NCBI GenBank assembly: GCA_965200175.1
Contig: OZ241345.1
Span: forward strand, 3,658,001 to 3,722,000
Origin: Azophilus sp026709365
Lineage (GTDB): Bacteria > Pseudomonadota > Gammaproteobacteria > Pseudomonadales > Azotimanducaceae
Direction: 5' to 3'
Length of the DNA stretch: 64,000 nucleotides
Both the position numbers and the translations under genes were made by a program. Below the pieces are notes generated by a model. The model saw only the letters and a list, made by a program, of their open reading frames with translations. It searched no databases and was not told where the DNA came from. Within the stretch, counting starts at the first letter, position 1. Every line of letters starts with the position of its first letter. Positions 24,925 through 34,169 of this stretch are shown one piece after another.

Positions 24925-26165
24925 GTCGCCGGCTCCAGCCCCTTGGCCAACCGTATGCCGCTGAACTGCCAGCGGTCGGCGGGGTAGAAGAAGTTTCGGT
25001 AGCTCGCCCGCACATGGCCTCGGGGCGTGGCGCAGGAGCCGCCGCGCAGCACCAATTGGTTGCTCATGAACTTGCCGTTGTACTCGCCGAGCGCGCCGGG
25101 CAGCGGCGCGTAGCCGGGGTAGGGGCCATAAGCGCTGGAGGTCCACTCCCAAAGATCGCCGAAGAGCTGGCCGCTGCCGGCGGCCGGATGCAGGCGCTCG
25201 TCGTCGGCAAAGTTGCCCGCGTTCGGGTCAAGGCCCGCCGCGCTCGCCTCCCACTCGAACTCAGTGGGCAGCCGGCAGCCCGCCCAGCGGGCATAGGCGT
25301 CGGCCTCGAAGCCGCTGACGTGGGCCACCGGATCCGCTGGCGCCAACGGCGCTTCGCCGCTCAAGCGGTACTCCAGCCAAGCGCCGTCCCGCTGGCGCCA
25401 GTAGAAGGGCGCGCGCCAGCCTCCCGCGCACGCCGCAGCCCAGCCATCCGCAAGCCACCAAGCCGGGTCCCGGTAGCCGCCGTCCTCAATGAACTCAAGG
25501 TACTCGCCGTTGGTCACCAGCCGATCCGCCAAGGCAAAGGGCTCCAGCCAGACCCGGTGCCGAGGCATCTCGTTGTCGAAGCGGAAACCGTCGCCCGCAG
25601 CACCGATGCGGATCATCCCGCCCTCGTGGGCGCTGAACCCGAGCGGCGCCGCTCCATCGCCCGCCCTGGCCTCCGCGGCCAAGTCCAGGCGATAGGCGGG
25701 TTTGAGGGGATTGAGGCCCAGATTGGCCTTCAGGTCCGTGAGCATCAGCTCCTGATGCTGCTGCTCGTGCTGCAGGCCGAGTTCAACGCGCCGCCGAACT
25801 TCCCCGTCGTGCCGGTCGAGCAGCGGCTCCATGGCCCGGTCAACCAAGGTCCGGTAGTCCATCACGTCGCTGACCGTGGGACGGGACAGCAGCCCGCGCC
25901 GAGGCCGCGGATAGGGTTCGCCGACGCCGTTGTAATAGGAGTTGAACAGCTGCTCGTAGCGGACATCCACCGGCTGATACGCGGCGGCGAACGGCTTGAG
26001 CAGGAAGGTTTCGAAGAACCAGGCGGTGTGGGCCAAATGCCACTTTGGGGGGCTCGCCTCATCCATCGGCTGCACGCCGCAGTCCTCAACGCTCAGCGGC
26101 TCGCAAAGCGCCTCGGAGCGGGCGCGAACCGCGCGGTAGCGGTCCGCCAGCGTCTCAATCGGCAT
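24921..26165 (-). CDS. egtB: Ergothioneine biosynthesis sulfoxide synthase EgtB
   Basis: 414 residues with a DinB-like N-terminal domain and a C-terminal formylglycine-generating-enzyme-like (FGE-sulfatase) domain. The three-His iron site is visible as His in KWHLAHTAWF (about 42-46) and HEQQHQE (about 133-139). The C-terminal domain has WEWTSSAYGPYPGY and VLRGGSCATPRGHVRASYRN. It joins hercynine to glutamylcysteine or cysteine with oxygen. Without egtA or egtC nearby, a cysteine-using route is possible but not shown. Confidence 0.95.
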   Translation of the reverse strand: MPIETLADRYRAVRARSEALCEPLSVEDCGVQPMDEASPPKWHLAHTAWFFETFLLKPFAAAYQPVDVRYEQLFNSYYNGVGEPYPRPRRGLLSRPTVSDVMDYRTLVDRAMEPLLDRHDGEVRRRVELGLQHEQQHQELMLTDLKANLGLNPLKPAYRLDLAAEARAGDGAAPLGFSAHEGGMIRIGAAGDGFRFDNEMPRHRVWLEPFALADRLVTNGEYLEFIEDGGYRDPAWWLADGWAAACAGGWRAPFYWRQRDGAWLEYRLSGEAPLAPADPVAHVSGFEADAYARWAGCRLPTEFEWEASAAGLDPNAGNFADDERLHPAAGSGQLFGDLWEWTSSAYGPYPGYAPLPGALGEYNGKFMSNQLVLRGGSCATPRGHVRASYRNFFYPADRWQFSGIRLAKGLEPAT

Positions 26166-26169
26166 GCAG

Positions 26170-26790
26170 TCAGCCGGTCAGCCGGCGCCACGCCGAGACC
26201 AAGGCATCCACTTGATGGGGCGACTTGATGAAGCCGCGGTAGCGGCCCTCGGGATCGATCAGCACGATGTGCCCGGAGTGCTCGACGGTCAAGCCGCCTT
26301 GACCATCGGGCAACGTGGCAAAGACGATGTCCATGTCGCGGGCGATCTTCAGCGTCTCCGAGCGCGACCCGCGCAAGCCGGTGAAGCCTTCCGAGAATCG
26401 GGCCAAGTACGCCTTGATGTCCTCATTGCCGTCCCGCTCGGGGTCCACGCTGACGAACAGGCCGCGGAACCGATCTCCTTGGGGCAACTCCCGGATGCGC
26501 TCTTCGGCGTCGGCGAGCGTGGCCAAGGTCGTGGGGCAAAGGTGCGGGCAGCGGGTGAAGCCGAAGAACAGGTAGGACCAGCTGCCTTGGGCTAGGCTTT
26601 GCGCGCCGAAGGGAGCGCCTTCGTGGGTCTCGAGCGCAAAATCCGCGACCTGGGCGGGCTCCGGCAAGATGTAGATGCCTTGGGTCCGAAGCGCTTCGGG
26701 GTCGTCGGCCGCGCATCCGGCGGCAATCGCCGCGAGGAGGGCGGCCACGGCTTTCCAAGGTCGGTGGCGCACGGCTTCGAGTGCCTTCAA
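26170..26790 (-). CDS. SCO1/SenC copper chaperone lipoprotein
   Basis: About 206 residues. A lipoprotein signal peptide (ALLAAIAAGC) precedes a thioredoxin-like domain with the copper-binding CPHLCP (C-x3-C) and a distal His in VEHSGHIVLIDP. It delivers copper to the CuA site of cytochrome oxidase in the periplasm. The start is either TTG 26790, which overlaps the cyoE stop as TTGA, or GTG 26772. It is the last gene of a haem A / oxidase assembly run; the structural cox genes are not in the window. Confidence 0.9.
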   Translation of the reverse strand: MKALEAVRHRPWKAVAALLAAIAAGCAADDPEALRTQGIYILPEPAQVADFALETHEGAPFGAQSLAQGSWSYLFFGFTRCPHLCPTTLATLADAEERIRELPQGDRFRGLFVSVDPERDGNEDIKAYLARFSEGFTGLRGSRSETLKIARDMDIVFATLPDGQGGLTVEHSGHIVLIDPEGRYRGFIKSPHQVDALVSAWRRLTG

Positions 26791-27701
26791 ACCGGGGCCA
26801 GCCAGTAGTGGTCGATCAGCATGGCCACAAACAACGCCGTCAGATAGAAGAGCGAGTAGCGAAACGTCTGAATGGGCGCTTTGCGGTCCCGATTGGCGAG
26901 CAGCATCCCCGACCAGTACAGAAACCCGGCGCCCAAGCCGAGCGCCGCGATCAGATAGGCCCAGCCGCTCATGCCGATGGCCACCGGCAGCAGGCTTGAG
27001 GCGATGAGGATCAGCGTGTAGAAGAAAATGTGCCGCCGCGTGTGGCGCTCGCCGTGGGTGACCGGCAGCATGGGGATGTTGACCGCTTGGTACTCCGCCT
27101 TGCGGTCCAGGGCCAAGGCCCAGAAATGCGGTGGCGTCCAGGCAAAGATGATCAGCACCAGGATCAGCCCGCCCGGTTCCAGCGTGCCGGTCACCGCGGT
27201 CCAGCCGAACAGCGGCGGCGCGGCTCCGAACAGGCCGCCAATGACGATGTTCTGCGGCGTCATCCGCTTCAGAAACAGGGTATAGACCAAGCCGTAGCCC
27301 ACCCACGAAGCTAGGTTGAGCCACGCCGTCAGGGGGTTGGTCCACAACAGCAGCACGGTCATGCCCGCCACCCCAAGCGCGGCGGAGAACGCCAGCCCCG
27401 ACAGGGTGCCGACCCGCCCCGTGGCCACCGGGCGGTTGGCGGTGCGGGCCATGCGGATGTCGATCTCCGCATCGGCGATGTGGTTGACGGCAGCCGCCGA
27501 ACCCGCCACGAGGCCAATGCCCAGAATGCCGGGCACCAGCACATCAAGGCCCACCCAGCCGGGTGTCGCCAGAAACATGCCCACCAAGGCGCACAGCAGC
27601 ATCAGCGCAACCACCCGGGGCTTGCACATCTCCAAGTAGTCACGCCAAGTGGGGCGCACGGCCTGTATCAATTCACTCACTAGTGTACTCACTGTTCGCA
27701 C
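26787..27701 (-). CDS. cyoE: Protohaem IX farnesyltransferase (haem O synthase)
   Basis: About 304 residues and nine predicted membrane helices of the UbiA prenyltransferase superfamily. The first Asp-rich motif NHIADAEIDIRMARTANRP and the second, FAWTPPHFWALALDRKAEY, are both clear. It farnesylates haem B to haem O in the inner membrane. The frame has GTG codons at 27701, 27692 and 27680; the last overlaps the ctaA stop as GTGAGTGA and is a fair alternative start. Confidence 0.95.
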   Translation of the reverse strand: MRTVSTLVSELIQAVRPTWRDYLEMCKPRVVALMLLCALVGMFLATPGWVGLDVLVPGILGIGLVAGSAAAVNHIADAEIDIRMARTANRPVATGRVGTLSGLAFSAALGVAGMTVLLLWTNPLTAWLNLASWVGYGLVYTLFLKRMTPQNIVIGGLFGAAPPLFGWTAVTGTLEPGGLILVLIIFAWTPPHFWALALDRKAEYQAVNIPMLPVTHGERHTRRHIFFYTLILIASSLLPVAIGMSGWAYLIAALGLGAGFLYWSGMLLANRDRKAPIQTFRYSLFYLTALFVAMLIDHYWLAPV

Positions 27702-28710
27702 CCGTGACCGGGTTTCTGTTGTCCTGAAACGCGCCCTCCCTGACCGTCACCAAGGCCAGCAGCAACAGCGCCCCGCAGGCGTTGTGCGCGGTGGCGACGG
27801 CCAACGGCAAGCTAAGAAGCACATTCAAAATGCCCAAGGTCCACTGGGCGGCAAGCAGGCCCAGCACCCAAGGCGCCAACGGGCTGCGGACCTGCCAAAG
27901 CCGCCAGCCGAGCAGGCCGACGACCGCCAGCACGGCCACGGCCCCCAAGCGGTGCGCGAACTGTATGGCGATTCGGGCCTCGCTGTCCAATAATCCGCCC
28001 AGGTAATTGGGCCCCATGGTCTGCAGGACGTCAAAGCCTTGGCGGAAATCCATGGTCGGGGCCCAGTCGCCGTGACAGGTGGGGAAGTCAGGGCAAGCCA
28101 AGGCGGCGTAGTTCGAGGTGACCCAGCCGCCAAGCGCGACCTGCGCCACCACCACCACCAAGGCTAGCGTCGCCAAGCGCCCCAATTGGGCCGTTGCCGC
28201 GCCCTTCGGGCCGATGCCGAGCCGCAGCGCCAGCAGCCAGAGGAGCGCCAAGGTGGCGAATCCGCCCAGCAAGTGGGCGGTCACCACTTGGGGCCAGAGC
28301 TTCAGGGTGACGGTCCAAGCGCCAAAAGCGCCCTGCAGGATCACCAGCGCCAGCAGGGCCGCGGCCAGCGCCCGAGGCACATCGCCCGAAGCCGTTTTCG
28401 GGATCCGAAACGCCACGATGACGATGCCGAGAATCAGCGCCCCCAAGGCCGTGGCGAAGTAGCGGTGAACCATCTCGATCCAAGCCTTGTCCGCTTCCAC
28501 CGGCGCATCGGGGAATTGCGCCTCGGCGGCCCGCACCTCCGCCTCGGTGTCGGGCACGCCCAGATGGCCGTAGCACCCGGGCCAGTCCGGACAGCCGAGA
28601 CCCGCATCAGCCAAGCGCGTGTAGGCGCCCAGAACAACGACCACCAACGCCAAGCCCACGGCGGCCGCCGTCAGCCTGCGCATCAATTTGGGGGAGGCCC
28701 ACTCAGCCAC
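27673..28710 (-). CDS. ctaA: Haem A synthase CtaA/COX15
   Basis: 345 residues with eight membrane helices. It begins LMRRLTAAAVGLALVVVVLG, then GLGCPDWPGCYG, EMVHRYFATALG, GGWVTSNYAALACPDFPTCHG and FAHRLGAVAVL, the repeated haem-ligating His and cysteine-containing loops of COX15-type enzymes. It oxidises haem O to haem A. The order upstream gene - ctaA - cyoE - sco is that of gammaproteobacterial oxidase clusters. Confidence 0.95.
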   Translation of the reverse strand: MAEWASPKLMRRLTAAAVGLALVVVVLGAYTRLADAGLGCPDWPGCYGHLGVPDTEAEVRAAEAQFPDAPVEADKAWIEMVHRYFATALGALILGIVIVAFRIPKTASGDVPRALAAALLALVILQGAFGAWTVTLKLWPQVVTAHLLGGFATLALLWLLALRLGIGPKGAATAQLGRLATLALVVVVAQVALGGWVTSNYAALACPDFPTCHGDWAPTMDFRQGFDVLQTMGPNYLGGLLDSEARIAIQFAHRLGAVAVLAVVGLLGWRLWQVRSPLAPWVLGLLAAQWTLGILNVLLSLPLAVATAHNACGALLLLALVTVREGAFQDNRNPVTGANSEYTSE

Positions 28711-28722
28711 TACGGGTCACCT

Positions 28723-29280
28723 TCAACCACTCCGGGTCACTTTCAGCATTCTCGTCAGGTCTTCCGCCACGGCATCGACATCCGCTTCCAAGGGATAGCG
28801 CAGCACCACGTTGCCTGGCGGATCGACGATGTAAACGCCATCGGCCAACCGCTGCCCGCCCGCGCTGCGGAACTGTTCGACGGCCCTCGAATCCCGCGCC
28901 GCGCCGAGCTCGAGGCGCTCCGACGACCCGAAGACCACTAGGGCCAAGCGCACCCGGCCCGCATCCTCGGCGAGCCGCTCATGCAAGGGCCCAAGCGCCG
29001 CAAGGCTTTGTCGGCAAGCGGCTGCGCAATCCGCCGCCGCCACCCAAACCCACCAAGCGTCACTGCCGTCAACCGGACGCCCCTCGGCGTCGCTAAGCCC
29101 AAGATCCCGTGCCATCAAAGGCGGATCCACAAACTCACCGGCATTGGTGGTCTGCAGCAACGAATCCTGTCCGGCAAGGTAAATGAGGCTATAGACGCCG
29201 AAGAGCGCCAAAAGCGGCAGGGCGATGGCCATGATAACCACTTGCCATCGATTTTTCCTGACAATTTCCCGATCAGCCAC
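28723..29280 (-). CDS. Membrane-anchored protein of the haem A / oxidase assembly cluster
   Basis: 185 residues: one N-terminal membrane helix (WQVVIMAIALPLLALFGVYSLIYL) and a periplasmic domain with WWVWVAAADCAAACRQSLA (C-x3-C) and VYIVDPPGNVVLRYPLEAD. The pattern recalls thioredoxin/SCO-like folds, and a comparable uncharacterised gene sits before ctaA in many gammaproteobacterial cox clusters. A role in redox or copper handling during oxidase assembly is inferred from context only. The start has no close competitor. Confidence 0.7.
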   Translation of the reverse strand: MADREIVRKNRWQVVIMAIALPLLALFGVYSLIYLAGQDSLLQTTNAGEFVDPPLMARDLGLSDAEGRPVDGSDAWWVWVAAADCAAACRQSLAALGPLHERLAEDAGRVRLALVVFGSSERLELGAARDSRAVEQFRSAGGQRLADGVYIVDPPGNVVLRYPLEADVDAVAEDLTRMLKVTRSG

Positions 29281-29367
29281 GGCGCTTCATCCCTTGTGTC
29301 CTGTCCGGCCCATGGGCGGCGTGGTGAAATGACGACGCACGGTCACGCTTACTCGCCAAGCGGGACG

Positions 29368-30198
29368 CTATTGCGCCGTTCCCGACCTAAGCGAACGCAG
29401 CAGGTCGCGGGTGCTTGGCGCGCGTCCCCGCCAGATGGCGAAGGCGGCGGCGGCTTGCTCGACGAGCATGCCCAAGCCATCGGACACCCAAGCCGCTCCG
29501 GCCCGCTTCGCCCAGCAACAGAAGGGCGTTTGTCCATCTCGGCGGTAGAACAGGTCATAGCATTGCGCCCCAACGGCCAGCGCAGGCGCGATCAGCCCGC
29601 CGGCGCCGCCGAAGTCGCCGGAGGAATCGGACACGCCGACTGAAGTGCCGTTGATAATGAGGTCGAAACGGCCATCCAAGCCTTCCAGGGGAGCCGCCGC
29701 CACCGTGGCGCCGTGGCGCTCGGCCAAGGCCTCCGCCTTGGCAAGGGTGCGGTTGGCAATGCGCACGGAGGCCGGGTCAGCTTCGACCAAGGCATCGAGA
29801 ATGCCGCTGACCGCCCCGCCGGCGCCGATCAGCAGCAGCCTGCGGCCCGTGATCGGCACCGCTTGGGCTTCAAGGTCGCGCACCAAGCCAATGCCGTCGG
29901 TGTTGAACCCCAAGGTTCTGCCGCCTTCCAGGGCGATGGTGTTCACCGCGCCGCAGCGGGCAGCGGCCGGCTGCGCTTGGGCCACCCAACGGCAAGCCTC
30001 GCCCTTGAAGGGCAGGGTCACATTGAGGCCGCAGCCGCCTTGCGCGAAAAACGCTTCCGCCAAGTCCGCAAAGCCATCCGCGGGGGCGGGCAGCTTGTCA
30101 TAGCGCAGCCGCTCGCCGGTTTCGGCGGCAAATGCCCGGTGGATGTCCGGGGACAGCGAGTGCTCAATGGGGTTGCCGATCACGGCGTAGCGATCCAT
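29368..30198 (-). CDS. aroE: Shikimate dehydrogenase AroE
   Basis: 276 residues. It reduces 3-dehydroshikimate with NADPH in aromatic amino acid synthesis. It begins MDRYAVIGNPIEHSLSP, with shikimate-binding NVTLPFKGEA, AVNTIALEGGRTLGFNTDG, the NADP loop LLIGAGGAVSGIL, and INGTSVGVS. The ATG overlaps the tsaC stop as TAATG, so the two are coupled. Confidence 0.95.
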   Translation of the reverse strand: MDRYAVIGNPIEHSLSPDIHRAFAAETGERLRYDKLPAPADGFADLAEAFFAQGGCGLNVTLPFKGEACRWVAQAQPAAARCGAVNTIALEGGRTLGFNTDGIGLVRDLEAQAVPITGRRLLLIGAGGAVSGILDALVEADPASVRIANRTLAKAEALAERHGATVAAAPLEGLDGRFDLIINGTSVGVSDSSGDFGGAGGLIAPALAVGAQCYDLFYRRDGQTPFCCWAKRAGAAWVSDGLGMLVEQAAAAFAIWRGRAPSTRDLLRSLRSGTAQ

Positions 30199-30785
30199 TA
30201 GCGCAGCACCTCCCCGGCCAGCGTGCGAAGCTGGCTCGGCCCCAGGCGGCCCTGGGTTTGGCCGGGGGCGATGAAATCGACCAAGTCGCCAAACCAACGA
30301 CGAACGCGCAGGACATTGGCGGTGGCCGAAACGCCGGTCGGATTAGCGGAGGTGGACACCAAGGGGCCGCCAAAGCGGGCGCACAGGGCGCGGGCCTGGG
30401 CGTGGCCGGGCACCCGCACGGCCACGGTGGGGCGCGGGCGCCGCCCGGCGCCCGTGATCCAAACCGGAAAGCGCGCCGTAGGCAGCACCCAGGACACTGG
30501 CCCTGGCCAAGTTGATTGCACAGCCCGCCGCTCCGGCGCCGTCAGCGGTTCGAGCTCCGGGGCAAAGCAGTCGGGGCTGGCGCCAATGAGAATCAGGCCC
30601 TTGTCGGGACTGCGGCCCTTGATGGCAAGGATGCGCGCCACGGCTTGGCAATCGAAGGGATCGCAAGCGAGACCCCACACGCCCTCAGTGGCGTGCGCCA
30701 CCACGCCCCCGTGGCGCAGGTGGCGCACAGCTGTCCGAAGATGGAAGTCATTGATGTTCTTGATCGCGGGAAGAGGTTGCCGCAT
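30198..30785 (-). CDS. tsaC: Threonylcarbamoyl-AMP synthase TsaC (Sua5/YrdC family)
   Basis: 195 residues of the short YrdC form without the Sua5 C-terminal domain. It makes threonylcarbamoyl-AMP from threonine, bicarbonate and ATP for the t6A tRNA modification completed by TsaD. Motifs are VAHATEGVWGLACDP, AIKGRSPDKGLIL, TWPGPVSWVLP, and GGPLVSTSANPTG. It lies upstream of aroE as in the Pseudomonas origin region. Confidence 0.95.
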   Translation of the reverse strand: MRQPLPAIKNINDFHLRTAVRHLRHGGVVAHATEGVWGLACDPFDCQAVARILAIKGRSPDKGLILIGASPDCFAPELEPLTAPERRAVQSTWPGPVSWVLPTARFPVWITGAGRRPRPTVAVRVPGHAQARALCARFGGPLVSTSANPTGVSATANVLRVRRWFGDLVDFIAPGQTQGRLGPSQLRTLAGEVLR

Positions 30786-30840
30786 GAATTAACTTGTGCG
30801 CCCGGCGACCACCCACGCGTCGGTCGGGAGCATCGCCTCG

Positions 30841-31341
30841 TCAGTCCTTGAGTTCGGCCTGCAACCGCTCATTCTGCGCCCGAACCTTGGCTTGGTTCTC
30901 CTCGCGGTCGGCGGTGAGCGCGGCAGCGAGCCGCGCATCGTTCAACGCCAGAATCTGTGCTGCCAAATAAGCCGCGTTGCGCGCGCCCGCACCGCCCACG
31001 GCCACGGTGGCGACCGGGATGCCGCCCGGCATCTGCACCGTCGCCAACAGCGCATCGAAGCCCTGCAGGGGGCCGCTGTCGATGGGCACGCCAATGACCG
31101 GCCGCACGGTGTGCGCCGCCACCGCGCCGGCCAAGTGGGCGGCCATGCCGGCGCCGCAAATGAACGCCGCGCAGCCACGTTCGGCGGCATCAGCCACGTA
31201 GGCCGCCGTCGCGGCAGGGGTGCGGTGGGCTGAGGACACCCGCGCCTCGAAGTCAATGCCCAGCCTTTCCAGCACTTCCGTGCATTTGCGCATGACCGGC
31301 CAATCCGATTCGGAACCCATCAAGATGCCGACGAAACTCAC
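30841..31341 (-). CDS. purE: N5-carboxyaminoimidazole ribonucleotide mutase PurE
   Basis: 166 residues, class I PurE. It moves the carboxylate of N5-CAIR to give CAIR in purine synthesis. It has GILMGSESDWPVM, the catalytic-His segment RVSSAHRTP, FICGAGMAAHLAGAVAAHT and VPIDSGPLQGFDALLATVQMP. PurK is not adjacent, which is unusual because purEK is commonly an operon. Confidence 0.96.
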   Translation of the reverse strand: MSFVGILMGSESDWPVMRKCTEVLERLGIDFEARVSSAHRTPAATAAYVADAAERGCAAFICGAGMAAHLAGAVAAHTVRPVIGVPIDSGPLQGFDALLATVQMPGGIPVATVAVGGAGARNAAYLAAQILALNDARLAAALTADREENQAKVRAQNERLQAELKD

Positions 31342-31367
31342 TTGCGCCTCCTATTCAACGAGCCGTA

Positions 31368-32492
31368 TCAACGGGGCACGCGAATATACCCGTCCGGCGT
31401 TAGCTGAACAAATCCCTTAAGCTCCAATTGCACCAGATCGCCGGTCACCGCCTCGACGGGCAGGCCAGCGGCAAGCGCGATCTCGTCAATCGGCGATGCG
31501 GTGGCCGAAACGGCGGCAAAGACCGGCATCAGCGCTTCCGGCGGCGGCTGTGGCGCAGCGCTGTCCCGAACCGCATAGCCCAGCTCCATCAGCACGTCCT
31601 GCGCACTCTCCACCAGCCCAGCGCCCTGCCGGATCAGCCAATGGCAGCCGGCGCTGACCGGATTGCCGACCGCGCCGGGCACGGCGAACACCTCCCGGCC
31701 CTGTTCGGCCGCCATCCGCGCCGTGATGAGCGAACCGCTGCGGCGCGACGCCTCGACCACGACGACCGCCTCGGCCAAGCCGCTGATGAGGCGGTTGCGC
31801 TCCGGAAAGTGGCTGCGGTAAGGCCGCGCATCAGGCGGATACTCGGAGATCACCGCACCGCCTGAGTCCAGGATGCGCCGCGCCAGCGCTTGATGCTCGC
31901 GGGGATAGATGTTGTCGAGCCCGCTGCCCAGCACGGCCCATGCGCTGCCGTCCACGCCGCTGGCCAAGGCGCCGTCGTGGGCTGCGCCATCAATGCCCCG
32001 GGCGAGGCCTGACAGAACCCGAGCGCCTTGCGCCGCCAACTCGCGGCCCATGGCTTGGGCGATGCGCAAGCCCAGCCGAGTGCCGCGTCGGGCGCCCACC
32101 AGCGCGATGCCGGGCCCTTCCGCAACCGTCAGGTCGCCTTGGTAGTAAAGCGCCAAGGGCGGGTCCGGGATATGGCGCAGAGGTTCCGGATAGACCTCGT
32201 CGAAGGGCGTTGCAACGCCGATGCCGATCTCGGCCAAGGCCTCCGGCGTCCAATCGGGCGCCTCGCCGTGGCGCGCGTAGGCCGCTTGGGCACCGTCCGC
32301 TGCCGCCAGCCAGCGCCGCACCTGCGGGCGCGTCGCCTGCTGGCTCAAGTAAAGCAGCGCTTGGGATTCGCACGCCGGTTCCCGCCGCATGGCCTTCTTC
32401 AAGACCTTCTGAGCGGCCATGCGGCAAACCAAGCCAAGCCCAAAACCCCAGTAGCGGCGCTGCCCCGGTGCAGGAGCCGAATCATGTGACAA
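31368..32492 (-). CDS. dprA: DNA processing protein DprA/Smf
   Basis: 374 residues. DprA loads RecA onto incoming single-stranded DNA during transformation. The Rossmann-like core is clear: IALVGARRGTRLG, SGLARGIDGAAHDGAL, VLGSGLDNIYP, SEYPPDARPYRSHFPERNRL and SGSLITARMAAEQGREVFAVPG. A C-terminal winged-helix-like domain ends the protein. In-frame ATGs at 32420 and 32390 are also possible starts. The LysM gene usually found next to dprA in Pseudomonas is absent. Confidence 0.93.
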   Translation of the reverse strand: MSHDSAPAPGQRRYWGFGLGLVCRMAAQKVLKKAMRREPACESQALLYLSQQATRPQVRRWLAAADGAQAAYARHGEAPDWTPEALAEIGIGVATPFDEVYPEPLRHIPDPPLALYYQGDLTVAEGPGIALVGARRGTRLGLRIAQAMGRELAAQGARVLSGLARGIDGAAHDGALASGVDGSAWAVLGSGLDNIYPREHQALARRILDSGGAVISEYPPDARPYRSHFPERNRLISGLAEAVVVVEASRRSGSLITARMAAEQGREVFAVPGAVGNPVSAGCHWLIRQGAGLVESAQDVLMELGYAVRDSAAPQPPPEALMPVFAAVSATASPIDEIALAAGLPVEAVTGDLVQLELKGFVQLTPDGYIRVPR

Positions 32493-32653
32493 CCTTATTC
32501 CGAGAAGAGGAAAACCGAATTCTAGGCCGTTGGCCGGTCAGCAAAAGGCGTCTTTGCCGCTTTGGGTTGTAGGAAAACAGCCCGAAGAGCGTAAGCGGTT
32601 ATACTGATGGCAGCGATTCGAGGCAAATCCCCACCCGCGAGGCGGCGCAACCC

Positions 32654-33157
32654 GTGTCCCTGCTCAACATCCTCACCTTTCCCGATCCTCGGCTGCGGAC
32701 CAAGGCCAAGCTGGTGGCCTCCGTGGACAGCGCGATTCGCGCACTGGTCGATGACATGCTCGAAACCATGTACGAGGCGCCGGGCATTGGCCTGGCCGCC
32801 AACCAGGTCAACGTCGCCAAGCAGGTTATCGTCATCGACATCTCCGAGGCCCGCAACGAGCCCCAGGTGTTTATCAACCCCCGAATCGAAGTCAGCGGCC
32901 CGCCGTTGCAGACGGATGAAGGCTGCCTGTCGGTGCCGGGCTTCTACGAGCCGGTGACCCGCCGGGAGCGGGTTCAGGTCGAGGCGCTCGACCAGCAAGG
33001 CAAGCCGTTCCAGCTTGAGGCGGAGGGCTTGCTGTCGGTCTGCATCCAGCACGAGTGCGACCATCTGCAAGGCAAGCTGTTCGTGGACCACTTGTCGAGC
33101 TTGAAACGCACCCGCATCCGCCGCAAGCTGTCGAAACGGGAACGCGCTCGGGCCTAG
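32654..33157 (+). CDS. def: Peptide deformylase
   Basis: 167 residues. It removes the N-formyl group from nascent proteins. The three family motifs are present: GIGLAANQV (about 46-54), EGCLSVPG (89-96, with the metal Cys) and QHECDHLQG (132-140, with the HExxH-type metal ligands). GTG at 32654 gives the normal start MSLLNILTFPDPRLR. fmt follows after one base, the standard def-fmt pair. Confidence 0.96.
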   Translation: MSLLNILTFPDPRLRTKAKLVASVDSAIRALVDDMLETMYEAPGIGLAANQVNVAKQVIVIDISEARNEPQVFINPRIEVSGPPLQTDEGCLSVPGFYEPVTRRERVQVEALDQQGKPFQLEAEGLLSVCIQHECDHLQGKLFVDHLSSLKRTRIRRKLSKRERARA

Positions 33158-33158
33158 C

Positions 33159-34103
33159 GTGGCGTCCCGCTTCGCTTTCGCCGGCACGCCGGAGTTCGCC
33201 GCCCGCGCCCTGACCGGCCTGCTGCAGGACGGGTTTCCCCCTTGCTTGGCGCTGACCGGTCCCGACCGGCGCCGCGGACGGGGCCACCAGCGCCTGCCGT
33301 GTCCGGTCAAGCGGTTGGCTACGGAATCGGGCATTCCGGTCGAGACGCCCGCCAACAATGACGAGGCCGTGTCCGTCATCAAGGCAGCGCGGCTGGACAC
33401 CGTGGTGGTCGCTGCCTACGGCCTGATCCTGTCGGAGCGCTTCCTGAGCCTGCCCCGCTACGGCTGCATCAACCTGCATGCCTCCCTGCTGCCCCGCTGG
33501 CGCGGCGCAGCGCCCATCGAGCGGGCGCTGATGGCGGGCGATGCGCAAACCGGCGCCACCATCATGCAAATCGACGCAGGTCTGGACACCGGCCCGATCA
33601 TCGCCCAAGCGCCGCTGCCCATCGGCCCGGACAGCACTGGCGAAAGCCTCAGCGAGGCGATCGCTGACCTCGGCGCGGGCCTGCTTTGCCGCTTGCTGTC
33701 AGACCTGTCCGCCATGCGGCCGGAGCCCCAAGCCGGCCCAGCGACCTATGCCCGCAAGCTCAGCCCCCGCGACGCCATCGCCGACTGGGCCCAGCCCGCC
33801 ACCCAAATCGAACGCCACATCCGCGCCCTCGCCCGCCGCCTGCCGGTCCACAGCCAACTTGACGGCACCCGCGTGCAACTGCTCGCCGGTGAAGCCCTTG
33901 ACGAATCAGCGCCAGGCCAACCCGGCGAAATCGTCATGGCGAACCGGAAGGACTTGGTCGTCGCCTGCGGCACCGGCGCACTGAAGATCACGCAACTGCG
34001 CCTCAACCGCGGCAAGGGCACGGCCCTCACCGCCGCCGAAGCCATCAACGGGTTCGGCGGCCTGTTCCGGACGGGCAATCAGTTCAACTCCCCAGCGACA
34101 TGA
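33159..34103 (+). CDS. fmt: Methionyl-tRNA formyltransferase
   Basis: 314 residues. It formylates initiator Met-tRNA. It has FAFAGTPEFAARAL at the N-terminus, INLHASLLPRWRGAAPIERAL with the catalytic Asn-His region, and an ATIMQIDAGLDTGPI segment; the C-terminal OB-like domain follows. The start is GTG at 33159. Chain def-fmt-rsmB-trkA as in Pseudomonas. Confidence 0.96.
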   Translation: MASRFAFAGTPEFAARALTGLLQDGFPPCLALTGPDRRRGRGHQRLPCPVKRLATESGIPVETPANNDEAVSVIKAARLDTVVVAAYGLILSERFLSLPRYGCINLHASLLPRWRGAAPIERALMAGDAQTGATIMQIDAGLDTGPIIAQAPLPIGPDSTGESLSEAIADLGAGLLCRLLSDLSAMRPEPQAGPATYARKLSPRDAIADWAQPATQIERHIRALARRLPVHSQLDGTRVQLLAGEALDESAPGQPGEIVMANRKDLVVACGTGALKITQLRLNRGKGTALTAAEAINGFGGLFRTGNQFNSPAT

Positions 34104-34169
34104 TTCACTCGCAATGGAGAGGCGGCCTGCCGGGTCGATGCGAACGCCCACAGCCCGTGCCCTGAAGTC